DNA of 13,928 nt from Mariniphaga sp964624645 (GCA_964624645.1 CAZVAD010000072.1:1-13928); one strand, 5' to 3'. Positions 5,889-13,928 are shown, counted from the first letter of the stretch. Made by a program: numbers and translations. The notes: generated by a model not told the origin, from the letters alone.

Positions 5889-8825
5889 ATGAATAAAGAA
5901 GAAAATACATATTGGCAAATACTTCCGGAATTTGACCTGTTCAGCAATTCCGGCTCACCACGCGGCAAAGAGGAGGTTGTCAGCCCTTCTTCCCGCAGGA
6001 ATTTTCTTAAAATACTCGGACTTGGCACGGCATCCGCTGCGTTGATTGCCTCCTGCAAAAGACCGGTGGAAAAGGCGATTCCCTATTTTATCAAACCTGA
6101 GGAGATCACACCCGGAAAATCAGTTTATTACGCATCTTCCTATTTCAATCAAAATGAATTCAACAGTGTCCTGGTAAAAGTTCGCGACAACCGGCCAATC
6201 AAACTGGAACCTAATCCCGGTTCGGTGATTACCCCGCGCGGCGCCAGTGGCCGCGTGCAGGCATCGGTTCTGGATGTATATAATGTCAACCGCTATAAAA
6301 ATCCGCAAAAAAACGGTGAAAAAATTGATTGGGAAACCGCAGACAGTGAAATCATTGCACAACTTGAAGAAATGGCCGGCAACGGACAACCCATCCTGCT
6401 GATAACACCGACCATCATCAGTCCTTCCACCAAAAAGCTGATTGCGGAATTTACAGAAAAATACAACGCCGAATGGCAGCAATACGACGCCATTCCAATG
6501 GATGGATACCGCGAAGCCAACAGGCGCACTTTCGGAATGGATGCCCTTCCGGAATATGATTTTGAAAAAGCGGATTGCATTGTTTCAATAGGTTGCGATT
6601 TTTTGGGAACCTGGCTGTCGCCCGTGGAGTTTTCGGCACACTATGCCAGGCGCCGGGAATTGCACAACGGAAATAAGAATCTGAGCAAACACTGGCAGAT
6701 AGAGGCAGGCATGTCCCTGACGGGCAGCAATGCCGATGTCAGAATCCGGGCAGAAAGAGCGGATTACGGGAAAATCCTTGCACATATATATAATGTATTG
6801 GCAGCCAAAAAAGGGTTTGCCGCAACAGATGCCCCGGATTTATCGCCGGAAGTAGCTGGCAAACTGGATGATATAATGGCCGGCCTGCTGGAAAATGAAG
6901 GTAGGTCAGTGGTTGTGTGTGGAGACAACAACCCGGACTATCAGGTCATTGTGAACGGCATCAACCAGATGTTGGGAAATATCGGAAGCACCATAAAATT
7001 TGAACGCACGTACAATCACTTCAGAGGAAATGAGCAGTGGAAAGAGACCCTGCTGACAAACCCGGGCGCTGTGATTATCTGGGATGTCAATCCGGTCTAT
7101 AATCATCCCGAGGCAGAAAAAATTAAGGCGGCCATTCAAAATGCACCGCTTTCCATAGCCATTGGTTCGCTTCCCGATGAAACATCCGAATTGTGCCAGT
7201 ATGCCCTTCCCTCCCCCGGATACTTAGAATGCTGGGATGATGCAGAATATAAAGAGGGAATTTTCTCCGTTTTGCAGCCGACACTGCATAAACTTTTTGA
7301 TTCCCGCCAGGCGCAGGAATCGCTTTTGGCATGGACAAAAAATGAAACCGGATGGCGGGATTATATCAAGGAAAACTGGACTTCGGAATATTTTCCAAAA
7401 TATGATGAAGCCAATGACCCCGACCGCTTCTGGACAGATATGTTACGCAAAGGGGAGTTGGTTCTGGATGCTTCAAAAAATTCTGTTGGATTTACCGCAG
7501 ATGAAATCAAAAACTCACTGGCTGCCATTGCCGCTGAAAAATCTGCCGGCGGACTGACTGTAGAATTGATTGAAAACCTGAATATCCGCACCGGTGACGG
7601 GCCTTTGAACCCCTGGCTTCAGGAATGTCCCGATCCGGTTACCCGGGTTGCCTGGGGAAATTATGCATCCATTGCTCCATCTGTTGCGCGGAAGCTGGAA
7701 ATCAAAAACGGGGATATAATCCGCACCGGAAATCTGACGATACCCGCCTTTGTCCAGCCGGGACAGGCAGACAATACGGTTTCCGTTTATCTGGGATATG
7801 GACGAAAAACAGGAATTCCGGAAGAACTCATTACGGGCGTGAATGCTTATCCGCTGACCCGGATTGAAAACGGATTCCGCCTTTTTGCGGCTTCAGGTTT
7901 TTCGATTGAAAAAACAGGGGTATCCGAGCAGCTTGCTTTGGTGCAGGGGCATCAGTCCATGGAAGGCCGCGCAATCATTCGCGAATCCACTTTCGATAAT
8001 TGGAAACAGAATCCTGCGGCTGGAAATGAGCTGCATGAAGAGATTGAAAAACAGCACACCACTTTATATCAAAAATACGAATACAAAGGGCACAAATGGG
8101 GAATGGCAATTGACCTGAACACCTGTATCGGCTGCAATGCCTGTGTTCTGGCCTGTAACACCGAAAACAACATTCCGGTTGTCGGTAAAAAAGAGACCAT
8201 CCGCCATCACGAAATGCACTGGATTCGTATCGACCGCTATTATAATGGAAGCGAAGATAACCCGGAAGTGGTGCGGCAGCCGGTAATGTGCCAGCACTGC
8301 GGCAATGCCCCCTGCGAAAATGTTTGTCCCGTGGCGGCAACCACCCATTCCGAAGAAGGGTTGAACCAGATGGCATACAACCGCTGCATCGGTACGCGCT
8401 ATTGCAACAACAACTGCCCGTACAAAGTGAGGAGATTTAACTGGCTTGATTACACCGGCGCCGACTCCATTCCCAACAACAGGTACGACCCCGCAGGCAT
8501 GACGGTTGACCTGACCAGAATGCGCCACAATCCGGATGTTACGGTTCGTGCAAAAGGAGTGATTGAAAAATGTTCATTCTGTGTCCAGCGGATTCAGGAG
8601 AAAAAGCTGACCGCCAAGCTTGAAGGGCGCCAGTTAGAAGATGGGGAAATCATGCCGGCATGTCAGCAGACCTGCCCGACTGACGCCATTGTTTTTGGTG
8701 ATCTGAATGATCCCCGGAGCAAAGTTTCGCAACTGATGAAAAATCCAAGGAATTATCACCTTTTGGAAGAGTTGCACACCCTGCCAAGCGTTGGTTACCT
8801 GACAAAAATCAGAAATAAAAGCTAA
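5889..8825 (+). CDS. actB: Alternative complex III subunit ActB, molybdopterin-like/Fe-S fusion
   Basis: A 978-residue fusion of a molybdopterin-oxidoreductase-like domain (about 60-720) and a ferredoxin-type domain (about 735-950). The long N-terminus carries a twin-arginine motif, SSRRNFLK (RR at 36-37), and a lipobox-like LIASC with Cys56, fitting a Tat-exported, lipid-anchored periplasmic protein. Cys groups for four clusters start at C746 (CIGCNACVLAC), C801 (CQHCGNAPCENVCP), C833 (CIGTRYCNNNCP), C895 (CSFC) and C925 (CQQTCP). In the CIGTRYC group a Thr stands where many relatives have Cys, consistent with one [3Fe-4S] cluster. In known ActB proteins the first domain holds no molybdenum cofactor, so this is an electron wire, not a molybdoenzyme. 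The frame extends upstream to 5808 inside actA, but ATG 5889 gives the family N-terminus. Confidence 0.94.
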   Translation: MNKEENTYWQILPEFDLFSNSGSPRGKEEVVSPSSRRNFLKILGLGTASAALIASCKRPVEKAIPYFIKPEEITPGKSVYYASSYFNQNEFNSVLVKVRDNRPIKLEPNPGSVITPRGASGRVQASVLDVYNVNRYKNPQKNGEKIDWETADSEIIAQLEEMAGNGQPILLITPTIISPSTKKLIAEFTEKYNAEWQQYDAIPMDGYREANRRTFGMDALPEYDFEKADCIVSIGCDFLGTWLSPVEFSAHYARRRELHNGNKNLSKHWQIEAGMSLTGSNADVRIRAERADYGKILAHIYNVLAAKKGFAATDAPDLSPEVAGKLDDIMAGLLENEGRSVVVCGDNNPDYQVIVNGINQMLGNIGSTIKFERTYNHFRGNEQWKETLLTNPGAVIIWDVNPVYNHPEAEKIKAAIQNAPLSIAIGSLPDETSELCQYALPSPGYLECWDDAEYKEGIFSVLQPTLHKLFDSRQAQESLLAWTKNETGWRDYIKENWTSEYFPKYDEANDPDRFWTDMLRKGELVLDASKNSVGFTADEIKNSLAAIAAEKSAGGLTVELIENLNIRTGDGPLNPWLQECPDPVTRVAWGNYASIAPSVARKLEIKNGDIIRTGNLTIPAFVQPGQADNTVSVYLGYGRKTGIPEELITGVNAYPLTRIENGFRLFAASGFSIEKTGVSEQLALVQGHQSMEGRAIIRESTFDNWKQNPAAGNELHEEIEKQHTTLYQKYEYKGHKWGMAIDLNTCIGCNACVLACNTENNIPVVGKKETIRHHEMHWIRIDRYYNGSEDNPEVVRQPVMCQHCGNAPCENVCPVAATTHSEEGLNQMAYNRCIGTRYCNNNCPYKVRRFNWLDYTGADSIPNNRYDPAGMTVDLTRMRHNPDVTVRAKGVIEKCSFCVQRIQEKKLTAKLEGRQLEDGEIMPACQQTCPTDAIVFGDLNDPRSKVSQLMKNPRNYHLLEELHTLPSVGYLTKIRNKS

Positions 8826-8837
8826 AACTGACCCGAT

Positions 8838-10232
8838 ATGATGCACGTTTCACCGGCCAGAGAGCCACTTATCGAAGGAAAAAAAAGTTATAAGGACATT
8901 ACCAACGATGTCATGGCGCCGATCACCGGCAAGCCCGGAAAAGTCTGGTACTTAGGGTTTGGGGTTTCATTCATTGTCATGCTGATTGGTTTTGCCATGA
9001 TGACCTACACCGTTTGGTTTGGTATCGGTGTGTGGGGGCTGAACCGAACCATTGGCTGGGGATGGGATATCACCAACTTTGTGTGGTGGGTGGGTATCGG
9101 CCATGCCGGTACCTTTATTTCTGCTATTCTGCTTTTGTTCAGGCAGAAATGGCGCACCAGCATCAACCGGGCTGCCGAGGCGATGACCATTTTTGCGGTG
9201 ATGTGCGCCGGAATTTTCCCATTGATCCATCTGGGACGACTGCCCCTGAGCTTTTTCATTTTTCCATACCCGAACACACGCGAATTGTGGGTGAACTTCA
9301 ACTCCCCGTTGCTGTGGGACGTTTTTGCCATCTCCACCTACCTGCTGGTTTCCATTCTTTTCTGGTACATGGGGCTTATTCCCGACCTGGGAACCATCCG
9401 CGACCGGATGAAAACAGGATGGAAGAAAAAAACGTACAACTTTTTCAGTTTCGGATGGAAAGGCTCTGCCCGCCACTGGCAGCGCCACGAATCCATGAGC
9501 CTTATCCTTGCCGGACTTGCCGCTCCGCTGGTTTTGTCGGTGCACACCATTGTTAGTTTTGACTTTGCCACTTCGGTGATTCCCGGCTGGCACACCACCA
9601 TTTTTCCGCCTTACTTTGTGTCGGGAGCCGTATTTTCAGGGTTTGCCATGGTGCTCACCCTGATGATTGTCACGCGAAAAGCGCTGAACCTTCAGGAGTA
9701 TATCACCGTGGGGCATGTGGAATCCATGAACAAAGTGATTATTGCCACAGGATCAATTGTCGGAATTGCTTATATCACCGAACTTTTCATCGCATGGTAC
9801 AGCGGGGTGGAATATGAACGCTATGCGTTTATGAACCGGGCTTTAGGTCCGTATGCCTGGGCCTACTGGATCATGATGACCTGCAATGTGATTTCTCCCC
9901 AATTGCTGTGGATAAAGAAGTTGCGCCGGAATCTGACATTCACTTTCATCCTTTCTATTTTCATCAATATCGGGATGTGGTTTGAGCGGTTTGTGATTGT
10001 TGTGACTTCGCTGCACCGTGATTATTTGCCGTCAAGCTGGGCTATGTACAAACCGACATGGGTTGAAGTAGCCATTTATCTGGGAACTTTCGGGCTGTTT
10101 TTTACGCTGTTTTTCCTTTTCATCAGGGTGTTTCCTGTGATTGCGATTGCAGAGGTAAAATCGGTTGCACGTTCGTCTGCCCGGAAATTTATCCCAAAAC
10201 CGACGAAGAATCAACTTTCTGAAAAAAATTGA
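8838..10232 (+). CDS. actC: Alternative complex III subunit ActC, NrfD-like quinol-oxidising membrane protein
   Basis: A 464-residue integral membrane protein of the NrfD/PsrC family. By eye there are ten membrane helices, at roughly 33-57, 75-98, 114-133, 158-181, 221-242, 254-276, 299-323, 338-358, 366-388 and 409-438, with a cytoplasmic-looking N-terminus (EGKKSYKDITNDV) and a basic C-terminus. Conserved-looking charged or polar residues inside helices (GHAGTF in helix 2, HLGR at the end of helix 3) are the kind that shape quinol sites and proton paths in this family. The gene starts 12 bases after actB, so the two are co-transcribed. ActC docks the Fe-S domain of ActB and is the likely site of menaquinol oxidation. 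ATG 8838 is followed directly by a second ATG (8841). Confidence 0.94.
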   Translation: MMHVSPAREPLIEGKKSYKDITNDVMAPITGKPGKVWYLGFGVSFIVMLIGFAMMTYTVWFGIGVWGLNRTIGWGWDITNFVWWVGIGHAGTFISAILLLFRQKWRTSINRAAEAMTIFAVMCAGIFPLIHLGRLPLSFFIFPYPNTRELWVNFNSPLLWDVFAISTYLLVSILFWYMGLIPDLGTIRDRMKTGWKKKTYNFFSFGWKGSARHWQRHESMSLILAGLAAPLVLSVHTIVSFDFATSVIPGWHTTIFPPYFVSGAVFSGFAMVLTLMIVTRKALNLQEYITVGHVESMNKVIIATGSIVGIAYITELFIAWYSGVEYERYAFMNRALGPYAWAYWIMMTCNVISPQLLWIKKLRRNLTFTFILSIFINIGMWFERFVIVVTSLHRDYLPSSWAMYKPTWVEVAIYLGTFGLFFTLFFLFIRVFPVIAIAEVKSVARSSARKFIPKPTKNQLSEKN

Positions 10233-10234
10233 AT

Positions 10235-10756
10235 ATGGGTGCAATAGTATATGGACATTTTACCGATGAGCCGGATTTGCTGAATGCGGTGAAAGCATTG
10301 CAGGAAAAAGATATCCGGATTGCCGATGTGCGGACGCCTTTCCCGGTTCATGGACTGGACACGCTTTTGAAGTATCGCCGCTCTCATTTGCCCAAGGTGG
10401 CTTTCATTTCCGGCGTGGTGGGTGCCGTGCTGATGTTCTGGTTTCAGACATGGGTAAATACCGTGAGCTGGCCGCTGAATTTTGGCGGAAAACCTTACTT
10501 TTCAGTGCTTTCATTCATTCCGCCGACTTTTGAAATAACCGTGCTGTTTGCCGCATTTGGTATGGGAATCGCATTTTTGATTCGCTCCGGCCTTGGTCCG
10601 GGTTCAATTCCTGACATCCTGGACGAAAGAGTTACGGACGATTATTTTCAGATTATCCTTTCGGTGAAGGAAAACCAAATGTCTGAGACTGAACTTACCG
10701 AAGCGCTCGAAGCGACCGGCGCACTTGATGTTAAACAAGTTAATCCGAAAAAATAA
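10235..10756 (+). CDS. actD: Alternative complex III subunit ActD (DUF3341)
   Basis: A 173-residue protein with an N-terminal soluble part (GAIVYGHFTDEPDLLNAV, then PFPVHGLD at about residue 38), which is typical of DUF3341. Two membrane helices follow at about 54-75 and 95-117, then a short soluble C-terminal domain with a DDYFQIILSV stretch. In known complexes ActD is a structural, non-redox subunit that packs against ActC/ActF; no cofactor motif is visible here. The frame is open from a TTG at 10229 that overlaps the actC stop, but ATG 10235, two bases after that stop, is the better start. The end overlaps actF by one base (TAATG). Confidence 0.92.
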   Translation: MGAIVYGHFTDEPDLLNAVKALQEKDIRIADVRTPFPVHGLDTLLKYRRSHLPKVAFISGVVGAVLMFWFQTWVNTVSWPLNFGGKPYFSVLSFIPPTFEITVLFAAFGMGIAFLIRSGLGPGSIPDILDERVTDDYFQIILSVKENQMSETELTEALEATGALDVKQVNPKK

Positions 10757-11946
10757 TGGAAAGACATAGCATACCGGAACCTGTCCCGTTCACATTCAGT
10801 AAGAAATTAAAAATGTGGCTTGGAATTGCTGCAGGCATCGGCCTGCTGGCGTTGCTCTGGGCTGTATTTGTCAGTCAGGCGCCCGCCTCACGTATCTGGG
10901 CAAACCTCTGGATGAATGCGCTGATGTTCCTTTTCCTTGGGTTGGGGGCGCTTTTCTTCTGGGTTGTCAACACTTTGGGTGAATCATCCTGGCAAATCAA
11001 TATCCAGCGGATCATGGAATCCATGGGATTGACCATCCCTTTTGCAGTAATTCTTTTTATCGTTGCTTTTCCGGGACTGAAAGAGATCTTTGAATGGGCA
11101 AACACCGGGCATCTCGATCATGTTTTGCAGGAAAAAACGCCTTACCTGAATTTCCCTTTCTGGCTGGCCCGTTTCGTAATTTACTTTGCACTGTGGAGTT
11201 TTTTCGCATTCTATCTCCGCAAAATCTCGGTGAAAAATGATTTTCAGCCGCATGATAAATACCTTTCCCGGCTGCGAAGCGCATCGGGATGGTTTATCGT
11301 TGTTTTTGCCATCAGCAGCTCCACTTCTGCCTGGGACTGGCTCATGTCCATTGACGGACACTGGTTCAGCACCCTCTACGGCTGGTACACTTTTTCCGGA
11401 ATGTTTGTGGCTGCCCTTGCCGTAATTACCATCATTACAATTTTATTCAGGCATTTTAATATTCTGCCTAACGTAAATTCTGAGCATCTGCACGATTTGG
11501 GAAAATATGTTTTTGCATTCAGTATTTTCTGGGCATACCTCTGGCTTAGCCAGTATCTGCTGATCTGGTACAGCAATATTCCCGAAGAAACGGTCTATTA
11601 TGTAGAGCGGGTCACCCATTTTAAAACGCTGTTTTATGTTAATCTGATTTTGAACTTTGTATTCCCCTTTTTCGCCCTGATGACAAGGGGTTCCAAAAGG
11701 CAGCCGCTCTATCTGGGCATCATTTCGCTTGTTGTATTAATCGGGCATTATCTTGATCTTTACCTTGCGATTATGCCTGGTGCAGTCGGCTATGAAAATA
11801 CAAAAATCGGATTCCTTGAAATCGGGCTGCCATTTTTCTATCTGGCTGCATTTCTGACTGTTTTTCTGATATTTTTTGAAAAGGCAAAGCCCGTACCTTT
11901 GAATCACCCGTACGCAATTGAAAGTTCAAGCTATGAAAATATTTAA
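10756..11946 (+). CDS. actF: Alternative complex III subunit ActF, second NrfD-like membrane protein
   Basis: A 396-residue membrane protein with about ten hydrophobic helices (roughly 20-40, 49-74, 90-108, 136-155, 174-193, 207-230, 249-270, 290-310, 318-340, 353-375). It corresponds to 'quinol:cytochrome c oxidoreductase quinone-binding subunit 2'. Recognisable family stretches are SSSTSAWDWLMSIDGHWFSTLYGWY (given in part; around residues 184-208) and IWYSNIPEETVYY (about 268-280). ActF is structurally related to ActC and thought to take part in proton movement or quinol binding. The ATG shares one base with the actD stop, and the 3' end overlaps actE by 14 bases, so translation is probably coupled. 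It lies before actE here, whereas the usual order is E then F. Confidence 0.9.
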   Translation: MERHSIPEPVPFTFSKKLKMWLGIAAGIGLLALLWAVFVSQAPASRIWANLWMNALMFLFLGLGALFFWVVNTLGESSWQINIQRIMESMGLTIPFAVILFIVAFPGLKEIFEWANTGHLDHVLQEKTPYLNFPFWLARFVIYFALWSFFAFYLRKISVKNDFQPHDKYLSRLRSASGWFIVVFAISSSTSAWDWLMSIDGHWFSTLYGWYTFSGMFVAALAVITIITILFRHFNILPNVNSEHLHDLGKYVFAFSIFWAYLWLSQYLLIWYSNIPEETVYYVERVTHFKTLFYVNLILNFVFPFFALMTRGSKRQPLYLGIISLVVLIGHYLDLYLAIMPGAVGYENTKIGFLEIGLPFFYLAAFLTVFLIFFEKAKPVPLNHPYAIESSSYENI

Positions 11947-12496
11947 AAACACATATTCTATTGGCATCCTGATGATTTCTTTACTCCTGGTTTCATGCGA
12001 TGATAACCGAAATGACCGGGGATGGAGTTTTTTTAACGACATGGAGAAATCTGTGGCTTACGAAACATGGAGCGCAAACCCCAATCTTCCGGAAGGAAAA
12101 ACCATGACCGGTCCGGTGGAAGGCACGGTGGCCACCCATGAATACGCCTATGGCTTTGTGAAAACGCCCGAAGACGAGTTAAAAGCTGCATCGCTGGAGA
12201 ATCCGCTTGCCGCTGATTTTGATGTTGAGCGCGCCAAACTGATGTATGATCGGTTTTGCCTGCTGTGCCACGGCGAAAATGGCGACGGGAAAGGATTCCT
12301 TTTCACCAGTGGGAAATACCCCATGGCTCCGCCGGATTACAGCGCGGAACGCGCCATGGAAAAATCCGACGGAGAACTGTTTCATAATATCCGTGTCGGG
12401 TATGGTGTGATGGGCGCTTATGGAGCGCAAATCTCCATAGAAGACACCTGGCAGCTGGTGAATTACATCCGCCATCTGCAAAAGGGGAAAGAGTAA
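11933..12496 (+). CDS. actE: Alternative complex III subunit ActE, monohaem lipoprotein cytochrome c
   Basis: A 187-residue protein with a lipoprotein signal peptide: hydrophobic GILMISLLLVSC with Cys22-type lipobox (LVSC), followed by DDNRNDR. A single class-I haem motif, CLLCHGENGDGKG, starts at C109. The likely Met ligand is in GVMGAYG near residue 160, and a C-terminal helix (DTWQLVNYIRHLQ) matches monohaem cytochrome c domains. In known complexes ActE is a lipid-anchored periplasmic cytochrome that passes electrons from ActA onward to the oxidase or a soluble cytochrome. ATG 11933 lies inside the end of actF; an in-frame ATG at 11918 is possible but would push five residues in front of the signal peptide. 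This is the last gene of the operon, and no terminator hairpin is visible before the convergent neighbour. Confidence 0.92.
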   Translation: MKIFKNTYSIGILMISLLLVSCDDNRNDRGWSFFNDMEKSVAYETWSANPNLPEGKTMTGPVEGTVATHEYAYGFVKTPEDELKAASLENPLAADFDVERAKLMYDRFCLLCHGENGDGKGFLFTSGKYPMAPPDYSAERAMEKSDGELFHNIRVGYGVMGAYGAQISIEDTWQLVNYIRHLQKGKE

Positions 12497-12509
12497 CCTA
12501 AACCTTTAC

Positions 12510-13859
12510 TCACACATTTTCCGGCACTTCAAAGCCTTTTCTGTAATCTCTTGTCAGATAGCGGTCGGCCTCGGGGTCATTGACAAACCGCTCTGCGCGC
12601 GGGTCAAATTGTAAAACGCGGCCTGTGCGGTAGGCAATATTGCCCAGGTGCGCCAGTCCGGAAGAGAGGTGTGCGGTCTCTACGGGGCCGTTGAGAATCG
12701 ACTTGTCGCGTTTTCTCACCGCTTCAATGAAGTTGGCAAAGTGTCCGGTCGTGCCTCCTTCGCCCCTGTCATACTCAGAAGCGGCTTCACCGCCGTCTTC
12801 CCCGGATATTCCCGGTTCCATTTTCTGACCCATGTAGGTCTTGAACTTATCGTAGCCATCCACAACCAGTACTCCTTTGTCTCCGTAGAAGATATTTCCT
12901 ACTTTGACTCCCTCCTCGGTGTTGGTGCACCACGGCCTCACTTCAAACTGAATAATTTTTCCCTCTTCGGGATAATTATAAATAGAGGTCAGCACTTCAG
13001 GCGTCTCTTTGGCATCATCCCAAAGGAATTTGCCGCCCATGGAGGTAATCTGCGTAGGCAGCCCGACATCCAGTCCCCACATGCACAGGTCAGTTTCGTG
13101 AATCCCCTGATTCCCCACATCGCCGTTGCCATAATCCCAATGCCAGTGCCAGTCGTAGTGCACGATGTTCCGGGAAAACGGGCGCATCTGTGCCGGGCCT
13201 GTCCACAGGTCGTAGTCCAGCCCCTCGGGCACAGCTGACATTCCTTTGTCGCCAATGCTGGGCCGCCAGCGGAATACCAGTCCCCGCGCCATGTAAACCT
13301 TGCCGATATAGCCTTCGCGCAGCAGCTGAATCGCTTTTTTCACCGAGGGTGAGCTTCTCAGCTGCACTCCGTGCTGCACGATCCGGTTGTACTTTTCCGC
13401 CGCTTCCACCATCTTGCGGCCTTCCCAGATGTTGTGGGTTCCCGGTTTTTCCACGTAGGAATCCTTCCCGGTCTGGCACGCCCAAATCACAGCCAGAGCA
13501 TGCCAGTGGTTCGGAGTGGCAATGCTCACCACGTCAATGTCCTTGTTATCGTAAACCCGCCGGAGGTCCTGCTCAAACTGAACCGTTTGGTTGTACTTCT
13601 TCTGAAAAGCATCTCCTGCATTTTTCCAGAGATTCTTGTCCGGCTCGCACAGGGTAGTTACCTGCACATCCTTTTGTGCCATGAAACTGGAAATGTGCGA
13701 TTTCCCGCGCCCATGAATCCCCAGAACTGCCGCATTGATCCGGTCATTTGCCCCAATGATTGCCCCATAGGACTTTGGGGAGAATCCAATGCCCCCAATA
13801 GCCAACCCGGCTGCTCCCACAACTCCTTTCTTGATAAAATCCCTTCTCTTTTCTTTCAT
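12510..13859 (-). CDS. Tat-exported Gfo/Idh/MocA family oxidoreductase
   Basis: A 449-residue protein with a twin-arginine signal (KRRDFIKKG, RR at 5-6, then a GVVGAAGLAIGG hydrophobic stretch), so the mature enzyme is probably periplasmic. The Rossmann nucleotide loop is GIHGRG at 47-52, IATPNHWHA lies at 113-121 and the family EKP motif at 137-139. The C-terminal half contains HWHWDYGNGDVGNQGIHETD, a pattern of the Bacteroidota/Planctomycetes group of this family. Members use tightly bound NAD(P) to oxidise sugars, inositols or glycoside substrates; the specific substrate cannot be deduced. It is transcribed toward actE and is unrelated in function as far as I can see. Spot counts suggest higher GC than actF (38/60 at 13141-13200 against 26/60 at 11521-11580), though membrane genes are naturally AT-richer. 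Confidence 0.9.
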   Translation of the reverse strand: MKEKRRDFIKKGVVGAAGLAIGGIGFSPKSYGAIIGANDRINAAVLGIHGRGKSHISSFMAQKDVQVTTLCEPDKNLWKNAGDAFQKKYNQTVQFEQDLRRVYDNKDIDVVSIATPNHWHALAVIWACQTGKDSYVEKPGTHNIWEGRKMVEAAEKYNRIVQHGVQLRSSPSVKKAIQLLREGYIGKVYMARGLVFRWRPSIGDKGMSAVPEGLDYDLWTGPAQMRPFSRNIVHYDWHWHWDYGNGDVGNQGIHETDLCMWGLDVGLPTQITSMGGKFLWDDAKETPEVLTSIYNYPEEGKIIQFEVRPWCTNTEEGVKVGNIFYGDKGVLVVDGYDKFKTYMGQKMEPGISGEDGGEAASEYDRGEGGTTGHFANFIEAVRKRDKSILNGPVETAHLSSGLAHLGNIAYRTGRVLQFDPRAERFVNDPEADRYLTRDYRKGFEVPENV

Positions 13860-13898
13860 GATTTTTTTAATAATTTCAGTGATAAAATTTTATTCCGG

Positions 13899-13928
13899 TA
13901 AAGGTAGGAAAATTATGTTTTGGGAAAA
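13899..13928 (-). promoter_or_regulatory. Candidate promoter of the Gfo/Idh/MocA gene
   Basis: On the minus strand TACCTTTA (13906 down to 13899) matches TAnnTTTG except the last base, and TTTT (13928-13925) sits 18 bases upstream, close to the Bacteroidota -33 TTTG spacing. Transcription would start near 13892, leaving a leader of about 33 bases before the ATG at 13859. The -33 box touches the window edge, so the match is incomplete. Confidence 0.28.

Noticed and set aside
5889..8060. ActB N-terminal part as an active molybdoenzyme (formate or nitrate reductase type)
   Set aside because: The six-gene context, the fused Fe-S domain and knowledge of ActB show this domain to be a cofactor-less relic in alternative complex III.
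8064..8528. Minus-strand open frame of 154 codons inside actB
   Set aside because: It lies wholly opposite the conserved Fe-S domain, shows no family features and is best explained as a shadow of actB codon use.
8967..9593. Minus-strand open frame of 208 codons inside actC
   Set aside because: It is rich in Gly, His, Gln and Pro, opposite conserved membrane helices of actC, and has no recognisable motif; a shadow frame.

Overview
The window looks like chromosomal DNA of a member of the Bacteroidota, probably an uncultured aerobic or microaerobic one. The evidence is the gene content: a complete alternative complex III (act) operon of the Bacteroidota type, with the Tat-type molybdopterin-like/iron-sulfur fusion subunit, and a Tat-exported Gfo/Idh/MocA oxidoreductase. 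Shine-Dalgarno signals are mostly absent, and there are a few TAnnTTTG-like -7 elements. No tRNA, rRNA, CRISPR array or insertion sequence was seen.

Layout. Positions 1-330 hold four tandem copies of an approximately 80-base hairpin-rich repeat, cut off by the left edge of the window, followed by a decayed tail to about 368. Next come two overlapping genes that look like the end of a surface-polysaccharide locus: a Wzx-type flippase (426-1775) and an asparagine-synthase-like amidotransferase (1760-3337). A lone AI-2E-family membrane protein follows (3407-4543).

From 4700 to 12496, six tightly packed genes encode alternative complex III: actA (multihaem cytochrome c), actB (molybdopterin-like domain plus Fe-S domain), actC (NrfD-like), actD (DUF3341), actF (second NrfD-like quinol subunit) and actE (monohaem lipoprotein cytochrome c). 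The complex oxidises menaquinol at the membrane subunits ActC/ActF and passes electrons through the Fe-S clusters and haems to a periplasmic acceptor or directly to a terminal oxidase. The last two genes are in the order F-E, the reverse of the order I know, and no cytochrome oxidase genes follow. Instead the operon runs head-on into a Gfo/Idh/MocA gene on the minus strand (12510-13859) with 13 bases between the two stop codons.

Most of the window consists of well-known families. I found no convincing new system. The points most worth a second look are the act gene order and the missing oxidase, the six-haem ActA that ends almost on its last haem motif, the Cys-less asparagine-synthase-like protein beside a flippase, and the nested-hairpin repeat array.
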